Assembly: GCA_018907035.1 (NCBI GenBank)
Contig: JACCIC010000014.1
Location: forward strand, 3,776,001-3,840,000
DNA from: Sycobia sp. Sy_11
Lineage: Eukaryota > Arthropoda > Insecta > Hymenoptera > Epichrysomallidae
Direction: 5' to 3'
DNA length: 64,000 nucleotides
The notes under the pieces: model-generated
The model's database searches: none
Seen by the model: only the letters and a program-made list of their open reading frames with translations
What the model was told of the DNA's origin: nothing
Shown: piece by piece, positions 24,222 through 36,103 of the stretch
Layout: every line of letters starts with the position of its first letter
How positions within the stretch are numbered: the first letter of the stretch is position 1
Made by a program: the position numbers and the translations under genes

Positions 24222-25052
24222 CGAATCGACGACCATTCTTTCCACTTGCGAGAGGCAACTTGATCACCTAGCTTTCACAGATGCGCCATCTACTTTGAAA
24301 ACGTACTAGAATGGTAATTATAGCGTCAATCTCGAATGATCTATAATGCGAATCATACGTGCAGTGTATGTCGGCAATAATGAAACGAAAATAAGATATT
24401 CATTGTAAAATTCAATAAAGCGCTCATGCTCCAAATCTTGTTAATTTTAATTCGGGGAAGTTTTATACATTCAGTTATACAATATCAAACGTAGAATTGA
24501 CAAATTTAATACTTAATTTCAGGCTCATAGTTTATTAATTAATGCATTTTAAATAACACAAGGTGCATGATAATTTCACATAATTGCAATTGTTAGTCAG
24601 ATTCAAGGTTGATAGCATGTCTATAAATAAAAACGGAACCCATAAAAAATAAAATAATAGTAATAATTGAATAGTATTATTATGTTTAATAGTCCAATTA
24701 AAGGAACAAGACAATTTATACGCTTGAAGTATTTTAGTATTGTAATTAAAAAAAAAAGTATATAAAAATATTTTTAAAATTTGCATTTCAGACAAACAAA
24801 ATTCAATTATATGTTATTTTTAAATAAATGTTAATTAATTAGCAATATATACTATAAAAATCAACAAGCGAAAACTGTACACGCAAATTTGTCCACAAAA
24901 TGAATTGAATGGTAAATATAAATTTTCACAATTGAAAAAAACCAAATAAAATTTGTACTGCAATAATACAAATATACAGTTAGTATATTATTTATGTGCT
25001 CTAGAACGTAAATTTTCCGAGAAAAAGTTAAAATAGAAGAAGGATTCTGTAG

Positions 25053-25066
25053 TATCTATCTATCTA

Positions 25067-25120
<54 letters not shown>
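25053..25120. repeat. (TATC)n-(TA)n compound array
   Basis: Four TATC units pass into (TA)n. Confidence 0.95.
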
Positions 25121-25123
<3 letters not shown>

Positions 25124-25764
25124 TGTACCATTTCGGTGGTGTAGTAAATCGCTGACGTACCGACACTTGGTGTTGGACTAAATAAACTTATAAGAGTAGT
25201 AGAATCCTTATACGCATATTTCTTTTCAATTTTCTCGCAAAATATGTTTCTATATATATAATTAAATTTTTCATGTTCTACAACTCGTATTCGAATTATT
25301 CTTTCAATTATTCAAAATCGTTTTCATTATTAATACCCTTTATCGCCACTTTTCAGCACGACATGTTCGTTAAACGAGTGTAGACTTAACAAAAGTTTTA
25401 TCGGTACGTTGTTTTCAGCATTATAACTATTTATTTTAACAACAAACAGATTCTAAATATTAGAAAATTGCATATTATTATCCTCTAAAATTTTATTTGT
25501 AACTTTGTTTACAATATTAATTTTTTCATGTCTAAAACCTTCAGAATAGTAAGTATAATTCGAAACACAATTTTTTTACCTTAACGGCGAGGCATCAAAG
25601 AAATAATAATCATATATAACTTGATAAAAGAATTAATAATCAAACTTAAGAATTGTTATTTAAAGTTTCCCTGCTCTATATGCAAATATTTTTTAATTAT
25701 GACATGAACCCATGTCATATGTATTTCTATCGGTAAAATTATATTTATCTAAGCCTTTTAGTTT

Positions 25765-26064
25765 ATGGCTTTGATTAGGTATCGAATAATAAAATCGAAA
25801 ATTAAAAAAAAAAAATTTCTCCCTAAGCTAATTAGTGTTATAATTTTAATTATATATATAAGCATGGTTACGAAATTTTTAATTCCAATGTTAGAGTCAC
25901 AAATCTATATATCTGTCGTTATAATAATCTATATTTTTACTTGCATTTCAAGTTTTATGTCGATATTTCTACTGATAGATTATGGTGTAGAGTATTTATA
26001 TCTACAATTTTTGCCTTTTACGTATAATTTCATTTATAGACAAATATTGTTTAATTTATCTACG

Positions 26065-26118
<54 letters not shown>

Positions 26119-26217
26119 TTGATTCTATACAGGCTAAATAGCAAGAATAAATACTGTTGTACAATAAACATATCTGTACAAGTTCTTATTTACAATATTA
26201 ATCTACCGCATTCTTAA
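25765..26217 (+). CDS. Hydrophobic 150-codon open frame in AT-rich DNA, possible decayed gene
   Basis: Begins with ATG and ends at TAA. The first 100 or so codons precede a (TA)n array (26069-26116), which adds an Ile-Tyr run. Two or three stretches long and apolar enough for membrane spans are visible, at about residues 22-42 (containing SVIILIIYIS) and 46-72 (containing SVVIIIYIFTCIS). A frame of more than 100 codons is unusual in DNA this AT-rich, where about one codon in ten should be a stop. However, T-rich DNA favours Phe, Leu and Ile codons and gives spurious membrane-like frames. I recognise no family. Chance frame or remnant are both possible. Confidence 0.15.
26069..26116. repeat. 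(TA)24 array
   Basis: Lies inside the hydrophobic open frame that begins at 25765. Confidence 0.95.
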
Positions 26218-26536
26218 TAATATTGCTTTAGATGCGTACACGGCTTATACACGAATTTTAATTAAAATCACATATGATTCGCGTATTTCCTAGTCGTAAT
26301 TAAGATTATCCCATATCCAATTAACGAGCTGTCCAAATTAAAGCAGTTTTTCAATTCTTGAAAAACCGACCGCTTTCTTCGCGTAATCGTAAATATATAG
26401 AAGCCGCGTATTCGATTTTTACGAAATGAAACCGCGCCGTAAACTTTATTACTTATAAATAATGCACAAGCGATCATAATTTTATTGTCCAGTGGATTTT
26501 TTTTTTTTTTTTTTTTTGATATAGAGTTTATCTCTA

Positions 26537-26559
26537 ACGTACATATATAATATGTACGT
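26537..26559. repeat. Near-perfect palindrome
   Basis: ACGTACATAT and ATATGTACGT form 10-bp arms around a 3-nt centre. Confidence 0.8.
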
Positions 26560-27322
26560 ATAGAAGGCATTCTCTAGCGAGTTTCGCGGATCGCACTGGT
26601 ATATTTACAGTTATAATATTATAACGATACATTAATCAAAATCGTGGGGGTTTTATTAGCCTGGGATAGAGCCTCTCATGTATAGCATTGCCTTTACATC
26701 GGCTCGATTTCGAATTCCGATCTAATTGATCAGACGCGAATGTTAATTAATCCACTCGCGCGACATCTTCATAATTATTATTTTAATTAACAAATCGGGG
26801 GGGGGAGGGTTCACTAAGAATTATCGAATTGCAGCGAATCAGATGTATTTCACTTTACCGTGCAGGTCATGACAGAATCGCGATTCAACGTGTCGTATCA
26901 ATGTCATTCGATATATATCGTTCGATGTTAATTATATATTTTGTCGTTAATTTATACATGTTTCTGAACGTAATTATTACACAGTTTATATACGCAATTA
27001 TCAACGTTATACTCGTGAATCGATAAAATATTTAACGTTCACTGTATATGTATATATGTAAAACTCTTTTTCTTGATTTTGTCGATAAATTAAAAAACAA
27101 ACCAGAGCGGTCGTTTACATTAATTACAAACTAACTTTTTTAATTAATTCTTTGTCAATCGATTAATTTTGATAATCAATCTACGCTGAAAGAATCGGTC
27201 GAAACTTATATTGCAACGAATATTTCAGCCCCCAGCAACGTGTGTTACCACGCAATGTATCCAATATTTTTTAAACGTAATTCGAGCGACGGAAATAATT
27301 TTTTTACGCGTTATACCAGCAC

Positions 27323-27323
<1 letters not shown>

Positions 27324-27369
<46 letters not shown>
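27324..27369. repeat. (TA)23 array
   Basis: Pure TA repeats. Confidence 0.95.
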
Positions 27370-27372
<3 letters not shown>

Positions 27373-27747
27373 GTAGATTTATTAAAAAATTTTTTTTCGT
27401 TTCGGTCAGAAAAAAAATTATTACTACGATTAATCATCGTAGAAATATTTTATTCTGTGCATAATATCTCTATGCCAAGTAGACGCATATGTACTTCGAT
27501 TGTCTGGTGACGAATATGAAGAGTAATGCAATAAGGGCGAATATGATCGCAATCCTATAAAAAAAAAACACGACTTTTGTTGCGGTCACATATAGGGAGA
27601 TTATTAAAATTCAAAAAAAAAGAGTTCAAACAAAATTTATGGAACGCACTTAAATGCATCTTTTTTTATTATTGTTTTTTTCGAAAAAAACCGACTGCAA
27701 AGACAGCTAGCTCCTTTATAAGATATGCTATATTCTCTAAATCTGAA

Positions 27748-27920
27748 TCAGTGAAAATTAATCCACCGTTTTAAAACAGAGAAATTTTCACTGATAAATA
27801 AGTTAATATTTCAATGTTTATCCAATTTGATTTCGAACTACACTGAGTATGGAATGGAATATTCATTGTTTCACCAGTGAAAATTTCACTGTTTTAAAAC
27901 GGTAGGTCCATTGGCACTGG
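27748..27920. mobile_element. MITE-like element with 45-bp terminal inverted repeats
   Basis: The left arm (27748-27795) contains ACCGTTTTAAAACAGAGAAA and ends TTTTCACTGA. The reverse complement of the right arm (27872-27920) contains ACCGTTTTAAAACAGTGAAA and ends TTTTCACTGG. The outer ends begin CAGTG, and the arms match over about 45 bp with a few differences. The 75-bp middle is AT-rich and unrelated. Length, inverted arms and lack of coding capacity fit a miniature inverted-repeat transposable element. I could not find a convincing target-site duplication, so no superfamily is assigned. CAGTG ends occur in both hAT and Tc1/mariner families. Confidence 0.8.
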
Positions 27921-28682
27921 TTCCACTTTCGTGAATATAAAATATTTACAAAGACGCCATTTTTCGTAACTTTGCACCAATTTTTATCGAAAGAAATCAA
28001 CTTTTAGAAAATTATGTATTTAAATAGAATACTAAAGTTTAATTGAATTAATTTTTTTTCTTCTTTTCATGTAAAGATAATTAATAATTCTCTTTCAATC
28101 GGTCACGTTCAAATTACGAATAAAAATCTGCGAAAGTTTGTTAGTTTTTATATGCACAATGTTTTTTTGTTGTATTTGTCGTGTTATTTATGTTGATTGA
28201 AATACTCAGCATTTCTGGCACGATTATCACGAGCTTTGCCATTAAATTCTACTTTTTTGCTAATTTTTCACGAACGACGTTTGTATAATTAGTTACTGAA
28301 AATACATATATATATTTTTCAGAACTCTTGTACTTTTTGGAAGTTAATTGAAATAGATTTTTTTATCATTCGATATGCTATGCTTCCGCAGTGATTTATA
28401 TTATACCGATAATGATAAAATGGACAAAACTGAGAATGAGAGAAGGGTGATTTTACAAAAAGACACCGAGGTCGACGCGTGGATTTTCCTCTACGCCTCT
28501 AAACCAAGCGTTCGCTTTTCAACGACCCGGACAAAATCTCCCTTTAGCAACGGAACTCACGCGGCATCCTCGACCGCAGTTTGTCAAAATCGCGGTCAAA
28601 ACAAACCAGCGACACGAGCTTCGTACGTAATAGGCGACGACAATCGATTGGCAACGAGAATATATATATATATCTATCTATA

Positions 28683-28728
28683 TAAAAAAAGACGAAGAAG
28701 AATAAGAAGAAGAAGCAGAAGAAGAAGC
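28683..28728. repeat. (AAG)n-rich tract
   Basis: Imperfect GAA/AAG repeats, directly after a short (TA)n/(TATC)n tract at 28659-28682. Confidence 0.85.
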
Positions 28729-28991
28729 GAAACAATACAAAGCTCGAGACACTGGTGCGAGCGCATAAATATCGGGGCGCGCGGGCGTTCGAAAGGCACG
28801 TATATGCGTGCACAAAGGCTCGATAGCCATACACAGTGTAAAAATATATTGCCGTTCCGGCGCATTTTTGCGCGTTCGCGCCTAGCGCCCCTTAAATAAT
28901 GCAGGCCCGCGCGAACCAGCCGGCCTTGCGCAACCGCCGTGCGGCAAAGGACACCAGCCCCGGAAAAACAATGGTCGTCGCGTTCCTGTAC

Positions 28992-28996
<5 letters not shown>

Positions 28997-29035
<39 letters not shown>
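28997..29035. repeat. (TA)19 array
   Basis: In the CpG-rich patch at 28.4-30.7 kb. Confidence 0.95.
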
Positions 29036-29037
<2 letters not shown>

Positions 29038-29274
29038 CTCTCTCGCGCCCTACGCAAAAGGGGGTGAACGGTAGCGGCCGCAGCGTACCCGCCGCGACAA
29101 AGAGATCGGTCGACCACCCGGAAGTCTATGTGCGTTGAGGGAAGGGGGGAGCGCCGCGGGTGGTTATTGCGCGTACCGCTCACCCCCACTCTACCCTCCG
29201 CCCCCCGCTTTTGGGACTGAGGACAAGAGCGAGAGACAACGGCGGGGTTCGCCGCTGCTGCGGGTGGCGCGTCG

Positions 29275-29297
29275 AAAAAAAAAAAAAAAAAAAAAAC
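29275..29297. repeat. A23 run
   Basis: Followed by an imperfect AAAG tract. Confidence 0.9.
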
Positions 29298-30053
29298 TAG
29301 TAATAAAGAAAGAAAGAAGAAAAAAAGCACAGAAACAAAACGCGATAACTTAACCGCCGGGCGCTCGCGCAATTTTCACGGGCGGGAAGCCGCAGCCAGC
29401 CGAGTGGCGTTTTCACCGAATACTCAAAAGCTCGGGGCATTCGTCACGTCGCCGGCCGTGCTCCCTGCGCGCAGACGCGTCTTCCTCTCACCCCCCCCCC
29501 CGCCACGGACGCCGCGCCGCCGCCGTTGGCCCGGCAGTCACGCCAAAAGGGTCCGCGCCTCGGAAAAACTTCCGCGTTCACCTGTGGACGAACCTGTCTT
29601 CCCCCCCCCCTTCCCCCATTCGCTCCCCCTCTCTCGCTCGCCGCCGGATCGCACGAATTTACACGGCCCTCGCCGCTCCTACGATATTTATTGGCGTAAC
29701 TAAACGTCGCTCTCAGGGACGCACTGTGTGCACGAGCGGGGGGGGGGGGAGAATCGCCGGTAACCGCCGCAGCAGCAGCGGCGGCAGATTCGGTGTACCG
29801 AAGTTTTCGCAGCACGTACCCGAGCGGCAGGTCCATTGTGACGCGGCTTCTTCTCACCTCCTCGGTGCCACGGAAAATGGGGGTTGGGGGCGAGCGTAGG
29901 GGGGGGGGAGGGGAGCAGCCATTCGTATCTCTACTTCTATCGCTCTCAATCTTGTTTGCAGATACGGATATACGTGCGTTATATACATATACCACTCCTG
30001 GGCAAACGTTGTACCTATCCATAATACACGTATCTTTGCCGAGACGAGAGCGT

Positions 30054-30055
<2 letters not shown>

Positions 30056-30114
<59 letters not shown>

Positions 30115-30147
30115 GGTATGTATGGATGTATATATGTATATATATAC
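30056..30147. repeat. (TA)n-(TATG)n compound array
   Basis: TA repeats to 30101, then TATG/TATA units. Confidence 0.93.
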
Positions 30148-30363
30148 AGAAACGATGGCGCGGCGTAAAGGAGGGCACCGCGCGATCATCTCTCGGGAGG
30201 GCTGTAAATAAAGTCGCCGCGGCAGGTTTTCCACGGACCTGGCTGCGCGAGCTCCTCGCATTGCTCTCTACACTGCTGGGGCCGACCGTAGGCCGAGGCA
30301 GAAATAGGCCGAGCTTTCAAAGATAGGCCTTCGCGTACATACAGGAGCCCGAAAGAGGTATGC

Positions 30364-30364
<1 letters not shown>

Positions 30365-30397
<33 letters not shown>
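30365..30397. repeat. (TC)16 array
   Basis: Pure TC repeats in CpG-rich DNA. Confidence 0.95.
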
Positions 30398-30399
<2 letters not shown>

Positions 30400-30700
30400 A
30401 CGCCAACACAGAGCCCTTCTCTCGGGCGAGACTTCCTGGGTCGCGTCGTCGACCCTTTCGTGGCCGCAGCGGCCGGGACATTGTTCTTCGCGCCCTCGGT
30501 CTCGTGGCCGCGCCGCGAGGGGCCCGCCGTAAGGATTGCGCTCTGCCGGATCCCGCGTGTGCTTGGGCAGCGCCGCGGCGCGGTCTTTATTCCGCGCGTT
30601 ACCGCGTCGTCCGACATATGGAAGAGAAATTTTGGGTCGCGAGGAGGAAGAGGGGGGGGGTGGTGGTAGGGATTCGATTCATTTGTAATAACAGGCTCGA

Positions 30701-33700
30701 AATTCGAATTGACGAATATACCGCTGAAACGGGGCGTTAATACAATTGCACTTTGCGTTCGGCGAATGTTCGAAATACGAATTTCTGTTTTTTTTTCTTT
30801 TTTAGGGAATCGTGCTTCACACTTACGAAGCTTAAGCGAAATTTTCATTCGGCTTACATTAACGTGCAAAAAGAATTTTGATTTATACAAGTAGAATTGT
30901 CAATTGTCGATTCGTTGTTCTCGATTATAAATTTGTAATGAATTTTGTGTTTCATAGCGGAGATTTTAATTGACAAGTACAAAACTGTCAAAATTATGAT
31001 GTAAGTAATGAAAATTATAATATTTATAAAGCGTGCCGCAATTATTGACATTACGATTATTATATAACAAAAATCCATGAAATTTTTTTTCTTTTTTTTT
31101 TTGGTATCAAATTGCAAATCCGTAGATATTATTAATAAGAACTGCGTAATATGCGGACAGATTGAAGTTTTTGAGAATTTTCAATATTATTGAGAAAGTT
31201 ATATATGAGAAAAATATTCCTGCCTTATATCGGGATTGTTATAAAAACAGTATAAAGTAAACCCCCTCCCCTCCTATATAACTATATAACTATCGAATTA
31301 CGAACGAAATTGAAATACGGCTTTTAAAAAATTTTTAACTCGAATGAAACATTTGTTTGTCATCTGGATTTTTTAAGATCAATCCAGATTGTAACATTCG
31401 ATTAAATATCCAAAGTTCGTGCGCAATGTACGAATTACAGGTCATTTAAATACATTATATTTTAATTTTTTACGTGCTTCGTAGCTAAAAACTAATCGAC
31501 AATGACATTCCATTGAATTTCCTATTCATACGTCGTACCGAACCTCTACGTTTTCTTCGCATGTTACGTTAGTAGCCGAAATTTTTGAATGTTCAATGCC
31601 CGAAATTGTACCGAAGTCTTTTAAAAAATCAGAGTATCGATACATAGAACTTTAATAGTATTTCATTACAAAAAAAAAAAAAAAACAAACAAAAAACAAA
31701 TTGACTTTTTGATATTTTACTTAATTTAACCTTATACAAGACCAGACATAATCGTTAACTTATGCTCTGACAAGCTTAGAATTTATCGGGAAACATAACC
31801 ACGCACGAACATACACTGTATATTCATTTCATCTGTACGATATTGCTTTAACACTGGCTTCCGGGCATAACTCATTCATTGATTTAATTTAACGTCTAGC
31901 GATGCTTCGGCGGCGCTCCCTCGAATTTCGAGGGTAGAGATTCCGTCGCTGCCACACCGTGGGCGTGGTTTGTCCGCTTGTTAAGTTTACACACACACAC
32001 ACGCACACACATGCGCGCGCGCGCGAGCCGCATGGTCGAGATTATTATTAACGCGCAGAGCAATTGACAGAGGCGTCGATACAGGTGTTACTGTAGGTAG
32101 ATAGTATATACATTATACGTAATAAGAGCGCTGCGACAAAAAAAAAAAATATTATTACTACTGGTTTTAACCATTTCTTATACACCGCGTTGGATAATAA
32201 TTCACGTTGCATAATCCTAGAAATATATAATAGTGTGTATACTAATGTTTCAGTACGACTATAAAAGTTGAGTTAAACAGCATTGATCGATATATATATA
32301 TTTATATTATAAATCAGGTCTATTTTTGTTTCTGTTTCATTGAGCGAATTATACGGCGACCTTATTATTTGTTCTATTTAAGAGAAATACAATTCAGCAG
32401 TCGGCAATAGATTGAAAAATCGCGATAGAAACTTTTCTATACTACGATTCGCGACAGAGCTTTAGATATTAATGGATTTCATCGGATTCTGTCAAAATTA
32501 CTCGGGAAGATAATTATCGCGATTTATCGAAACTCCCATAATTCCATCCAAAATTTTGGATGTATTTTCGATGTCGCTCGGGCATGGAAAATACTAATAT
32601 TATTGTTGAAATCGCACAATGAACACGCAAGGACGCATATTGTTCGTTCTATTATTTTACCGATTGATCATCCTGGCCCGTACAAATTTGAAACAAATGA
32701 CTAAAATCGTACCGAAGTAGAATCCTAGCTGGAAGTTAGACCAAATTGCTGATGGGCCACATTTGCCAGTACAGCATACTTAAGGAAAATATTACAAAAA
32801 AAAAACTTTAGGGAATAAAGAATATGGTTACGTGCAATTTGTCCATGGTATTGCTTTATCAATAAACGCACTTGCATGTCTATAAATATAGTCTTATATT
32901 CGTTTAAAGAAGGAAATTTAATTTTAGACGGTAATTTTTGTAATAAAATAGTTATGTTCTAAATAATGGACTTCTTCAATGCGCTTTATTTTACCTCATT
33001 TTACTAGATTTTTTTTATTTTTAAATAGTATTTTAATTGTTAGCTATATAAATTTGTGCGAGAACATTTTTCTTTATGAGAATAAAGTACACGCAAAACA
33101 TATTCAATCATTTATTACTACTCTAATTTTTTTCTAAAAACAATTCATGTAGATTCTCTGGAAAATACGTAAAAAGAAATTAATTAAAAATGACATCCGT
33201 TCAACACCTATTCTACAGAATATATCTGTCGGTAAAATCATAAATACTTGGCGGGCTAATTGTAGAAAAAACTAAAAAAAAATTTGAATTTTGCACGCGA
33301 GAACCCGTTTTGCATAAATTATTACATGAAAATTAAAAAATTACTTCAAACTTACCTTTAAGGAAATTATTTATAATTTACATTGAATTGAATTAGATTT
33401 GAATTAAAGTTGTTAAAAAAAACATACGATTTTAATTAAATTGGGTACTTCACGTATTATCTTCTACGTTATTTATTTAGTAAAATATAAAAATTGTACT
33501 CCAATTTACATCATAAAAAATATATTTGAAAATTCGTATTTTTGCATGGCAGCATTTATCGCGGTGCAATATTAAATTTAAAAGATTATACCAACCATGA
33601 TCTTAATAAAATATTGCGACTCTGTATATATATATATATACATACATTTATATTTCCACATATAATCAATCCTTTTTTTGATTGTCCTTAAAATTGAATC

Positions 33701-33826
33701 GCATAAGTGTCAAAATTTTAGACATTTTTCATATATCATTGAATTTTGTTTAAAACTCTAGTCACTCACTAGTTACTTGAAAGTTTAGTCGGATATTTTT
33801 AACAGTATACTTCCCTTGCGCAATCC

Positions 33827-33828
<2 letters not shown>
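30701..33828. other. AT-rich desert with one GC-rich spot
   Basis: At 31.88-32.06 kb a GC-richer block holds the 17-bp palindrome, GGGCGTGG, a (CA)n and a (GC)n tract. The rest shows nothing. Confidence 0.5.
31918..31934. repeat. Perfect 17-bp palindrome
   Basis: CCCTCGAA T TTCGAGGG: 8-bp arms around a single T, in a small GC-rich spot of an AT-rich desert. Confidence 0.85.
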
Positions 33829-33878
<50 letters not shown>

Positions 33879-33930
33879 TATACATATATACATATATATA
33901 CATATATACATATATACATATATACATATA

Positions 33931-33976
<46 letters not shown>
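33829..33976. repeat. 148-bp compound microsatellite
   Basis: (TA)n to about 33871, then TACATATA units, then (TG)n from about 33935. Confidence 0.96.
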
Positions 33977-33978
<2 letters not shown>

Positions 33979-34271
33979 AATGGATAAATCCCCCAGCCAC
34001 GCTGGGCGAGTCGAATCGGCCGAAAATCTCGCCTTTATTGCGTGCGCACTGCGGAACCGCGGTGTCCCCGCATAGCTCCCGCGCAGCTCCCGTCCGCGTG
34101 TATATCTCTCCAGCATACCGCCCGATACAAATAGTCGCGCAATAAACCAATGAACCACCGACCGACGGACCGCCCGCGCGCAAAGTGTCCATGGCAGTTG
34201 GCCACGAGAGAACAGCCAAAGAGGCCAAAAAACAGAACGACCCACCCGAGGAAAAATAACGATGTTTCGCA

Positions 34272-34273
<2 letters not shown>

Positions 34274-34305
<32 letters not shown>
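34274..34305. repeat. (TA)16 array
   Basis: Pure TA repeats. Confidence 0.95.
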
Positions 34306-34309
<4 letters not shown>

Positions 34310-34460
34310 AATGCAGTCGGCGCGCAATACACATATATACCTGCAACATTATATATATGTATATACAAGAAACGACGCGCAGTCTGCGCGCATCGTAAAA
34401 AATCGTTAAAAAGTCTCGCTGTTCAGAGTCGAAGGTCGAGACCCTCTCGCAGTCTCCGCG

Positions 34461-34462
<2 letters not shown>

Positions 34463-34514
<52 letters not shown>
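34463..34514. repeat. (TA)26 array
   Basis: Pure TA repeats. Confidence 0.96.
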
Positions 34515-34517
<3 letters not shown>

Positions 34518-34914
34518 AAAGCTCAATGCGTATTATATACCATATATATATATATAAACCTCAACATCGTATTTTTTTCCTACCTTTCCCGCCGTGCACC
34601 TGACGCACAATGGCGCTTCCTCTCTTACGTCTCTGTCGTTTGCTTTTGGCCCGGCCCCGGGTACGTCTCTAGTCTACCTCCCCCCCACCCAACTACGTTG
34701 GTTCCCCGTTGTTCCGAGCGCCCCCGGCAAACGATCGCAGCGCAGGTCGCGGTGGTTGCCCCCCCCCCCGACCCGTAGAGCTTCCTGCTCGGCGCGCATT
34801 CTATATAGATATAATACAGTCGTCTCTGAGCGCGTCTCGCCCCGATATTTGTGCGAGATTTACGACGACGACGAGAGACGGCGGCGAATCGTGCAAAGTG
34901 CACCTCATACCGTG

Positions 34915-34937
34915 TATATATATATATATATATATAT
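34915..34937. repeat. (TA)11 array
   Basis: In CpG-rich DNA. Confidence 0.93.
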
Positions 34938-35365
34938 GCACGACTATGGGGTTTTGGTTGAAAGATCCCCCCTCCCCCCCGCGGGGCACGGACATTGCGC
35001 TCCGGCCGCAGAACGCGGCGACGCGACCATCGCCCCCCCTCCCCAACTATGCACCACGTAATTGAAACGGGGTTTCGCCCTTCGCTGCCGTGTTTCCACG
35101 CGCGCACGCGAGCGCTCGCTCGCAGGTGCTCGGCAGGACGGGGAGGGGGGCAGGGGTTGTAAATCTCATCTCTATGTGTTGTATATATATATATATATCA
35201 GGTGTATGCGACTGACGCAGTAGCGGGGAGATCGGTCGCGCTTGCTGTCGCCGGGGGAGATAAGACAAGGTCACGGGTAATGGGCCCAGTGTCCCCGATC
35301 GTGATGCGGTTCGAGAGCGAGTCGGGGGATTTGTATGGTCCGTCGACGCGACGTAAATGTATATA

Positions 35366-35368
<3 letters not shown>

Positions 35369-35419
<51 letters not shown>
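35369..35419. repeat. (TA)25 array
   Basis: Pure TA repeats. Confidence 0.96.
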
Positions 35420-35420
<1 letters not shown>

Positions 35421-35611
35421 GTGTGTGCGTCACAGTAGCTGTGTTTGCAGAAGAAGCCGAAAAGCTTCGGGTAGCTACTGGTCTCGCCACCCGGGGGGAG
35501 GTGAAGCGGAGAGGGTGAACCCTGGTAGCACACCTGAAGCTACTCTTTCGAAGCTCTGCTCATTCGGTAGCCGTGGCGGTCGGAAATGCTCGATCAGGTG
35601 GTTTCGTATGT

Positions 35612-35613
35612 GC

Positions 35614-35646
<33 letters not shown>

Positions 35647-35660
35647 TGTGGGCGTGTGTG
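35612..35660. repeat. (GC)n-(TG)n compound array
   Basis: GC repeats pass into TG repeats just before copy B. Confidence 0.92.
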
Positions 35661-35671
35661 CCTTTGTTCAT

Positions 35672-36103
35672 GCATAAAATAATTTTTATTGGTATTATAC
35701 AGACTTTACGAAATTATAATTACATAATGATAGGACTGTTCTGGTTTATAATTATCACAATAGGATCTAAAATAAAAATTACTACTGAAAATAACAAAAA
35801 AAATAATTTTTTTTGAATACTAAATTTCGAAGTTTAGTCCCTGAAAATAAACCTGACTGGTTTAGTAAATTTAAGCGATGGTGGCAATCAGGTTTTTTTG
35901 GCTAACTTAACATATTGATAATTTTTATTTTGATTTTTTTTTTACTATAATTATATTTAATTTTTATTTTTAGTAATTATTTTTATTTAAGATTCTACGA
36001 GTGTGATTGTAAACAGAACAGTCTGTCTATTATTATATAATTATACAAATTTTCTTTTGTAAAGACTGTACGAGCGAGTATAATATTTGTTGGCTGAATT
36101 TAC
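35672..36103 (+). mobile_element. Repeat family copy B: diverged inverted-repeat element
   Basis: The right arm ends with GTAAAGACTGTACGAGCGAG and carries GATTCTACGAGTGTGATTGT, matching copies A and C. The left arm (about 35680-35790) is its diverged inverted copy: CAGACTTTACG, then GGACTGTTCTGGTTTATAAT, then ATAGGATCTAAAATAAAAAT. The centre holds GTTTAGTCCCTGAAAATAAA, which lines up with the core of copies A and C. A T-rich block like that in copy C follows. This is the most diverged of the three copies. No coding sequence and no target-site duplication were recognised. Confidence 0.65.
35841..35863 (+). other. Stem-loop core of copy B with a compensated base pair
   Basis: CTGAAAA, T, AAACC, TGACT, GGTTT. 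Copies A and C have GAACC/GGTTC in these arms, so one G-C pair is replaced by A-T while pairing is kept. The GAAACGTC box is not recognisable here. Confidence 0.4.

Larger units (their letters stand above)
20946..25052. other. Mostly AT-rich desert
   Basis: Includes the possible exon at 21117-21351 and a GC-richer spot at 23.85-24.35 kb. 22.6-23.8 kb is very AT-rich with no feature. Confidence 0.5.
25121..28372. other. AT-rich desert
   Basis: Contains the hydrophobic frame at 25765 and the element at 27748. Otherwise no gene, RNA or repeat family recognised. Confidence 0.5.
28373..30700. other. CpG-rich patch with homopolymer runs
   Basis: C and G runs (for example about 29490-29502, 29738-29749, 29900-29909), (GCA)n-like CAGCAGCAGCGGCGGCAG at about 29769-29786. 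Frames up to 244 codons are compositional. Confidence 0.5.
33977..35671. other. CpG-rich patch dense in (TA)n
   Basis: Five (TA)n arrays in 1.7 kb and several C/G runs. No exon-like frame once Ile-Tyr runs are excluded. Confidence 0.5.

Noticed and set aside
25135..25225. tRNA-like or SINE-like A and B boxes near TGGTGTAGTAAA and GTAGTAGAATCC
   Set aside because: Box matches are poor, no cloverleaf could be drawn, and no tail or target-site duplication is present.
28375..28899. 174-codon plus-strand frame
   Set aside because: Crosses (TA)n and (AAG)n tracts; no recognisable domain and no splice evidence.
29444..30178. 244-codon minus-strand frame, the longest in the window
   Set aside because: Built from CpG-rich DNA, an Ala/Pro-rich run and an Ile-Tyr array; no domain, no splice sites, and the other strand is equally open.
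33785..34526. Three overlapping minus-strand frames of 160-180 codons
   Set aside because: They consist largely of His-Thr runs from (TG)n and Ile-Tyr runs from (TA)n.
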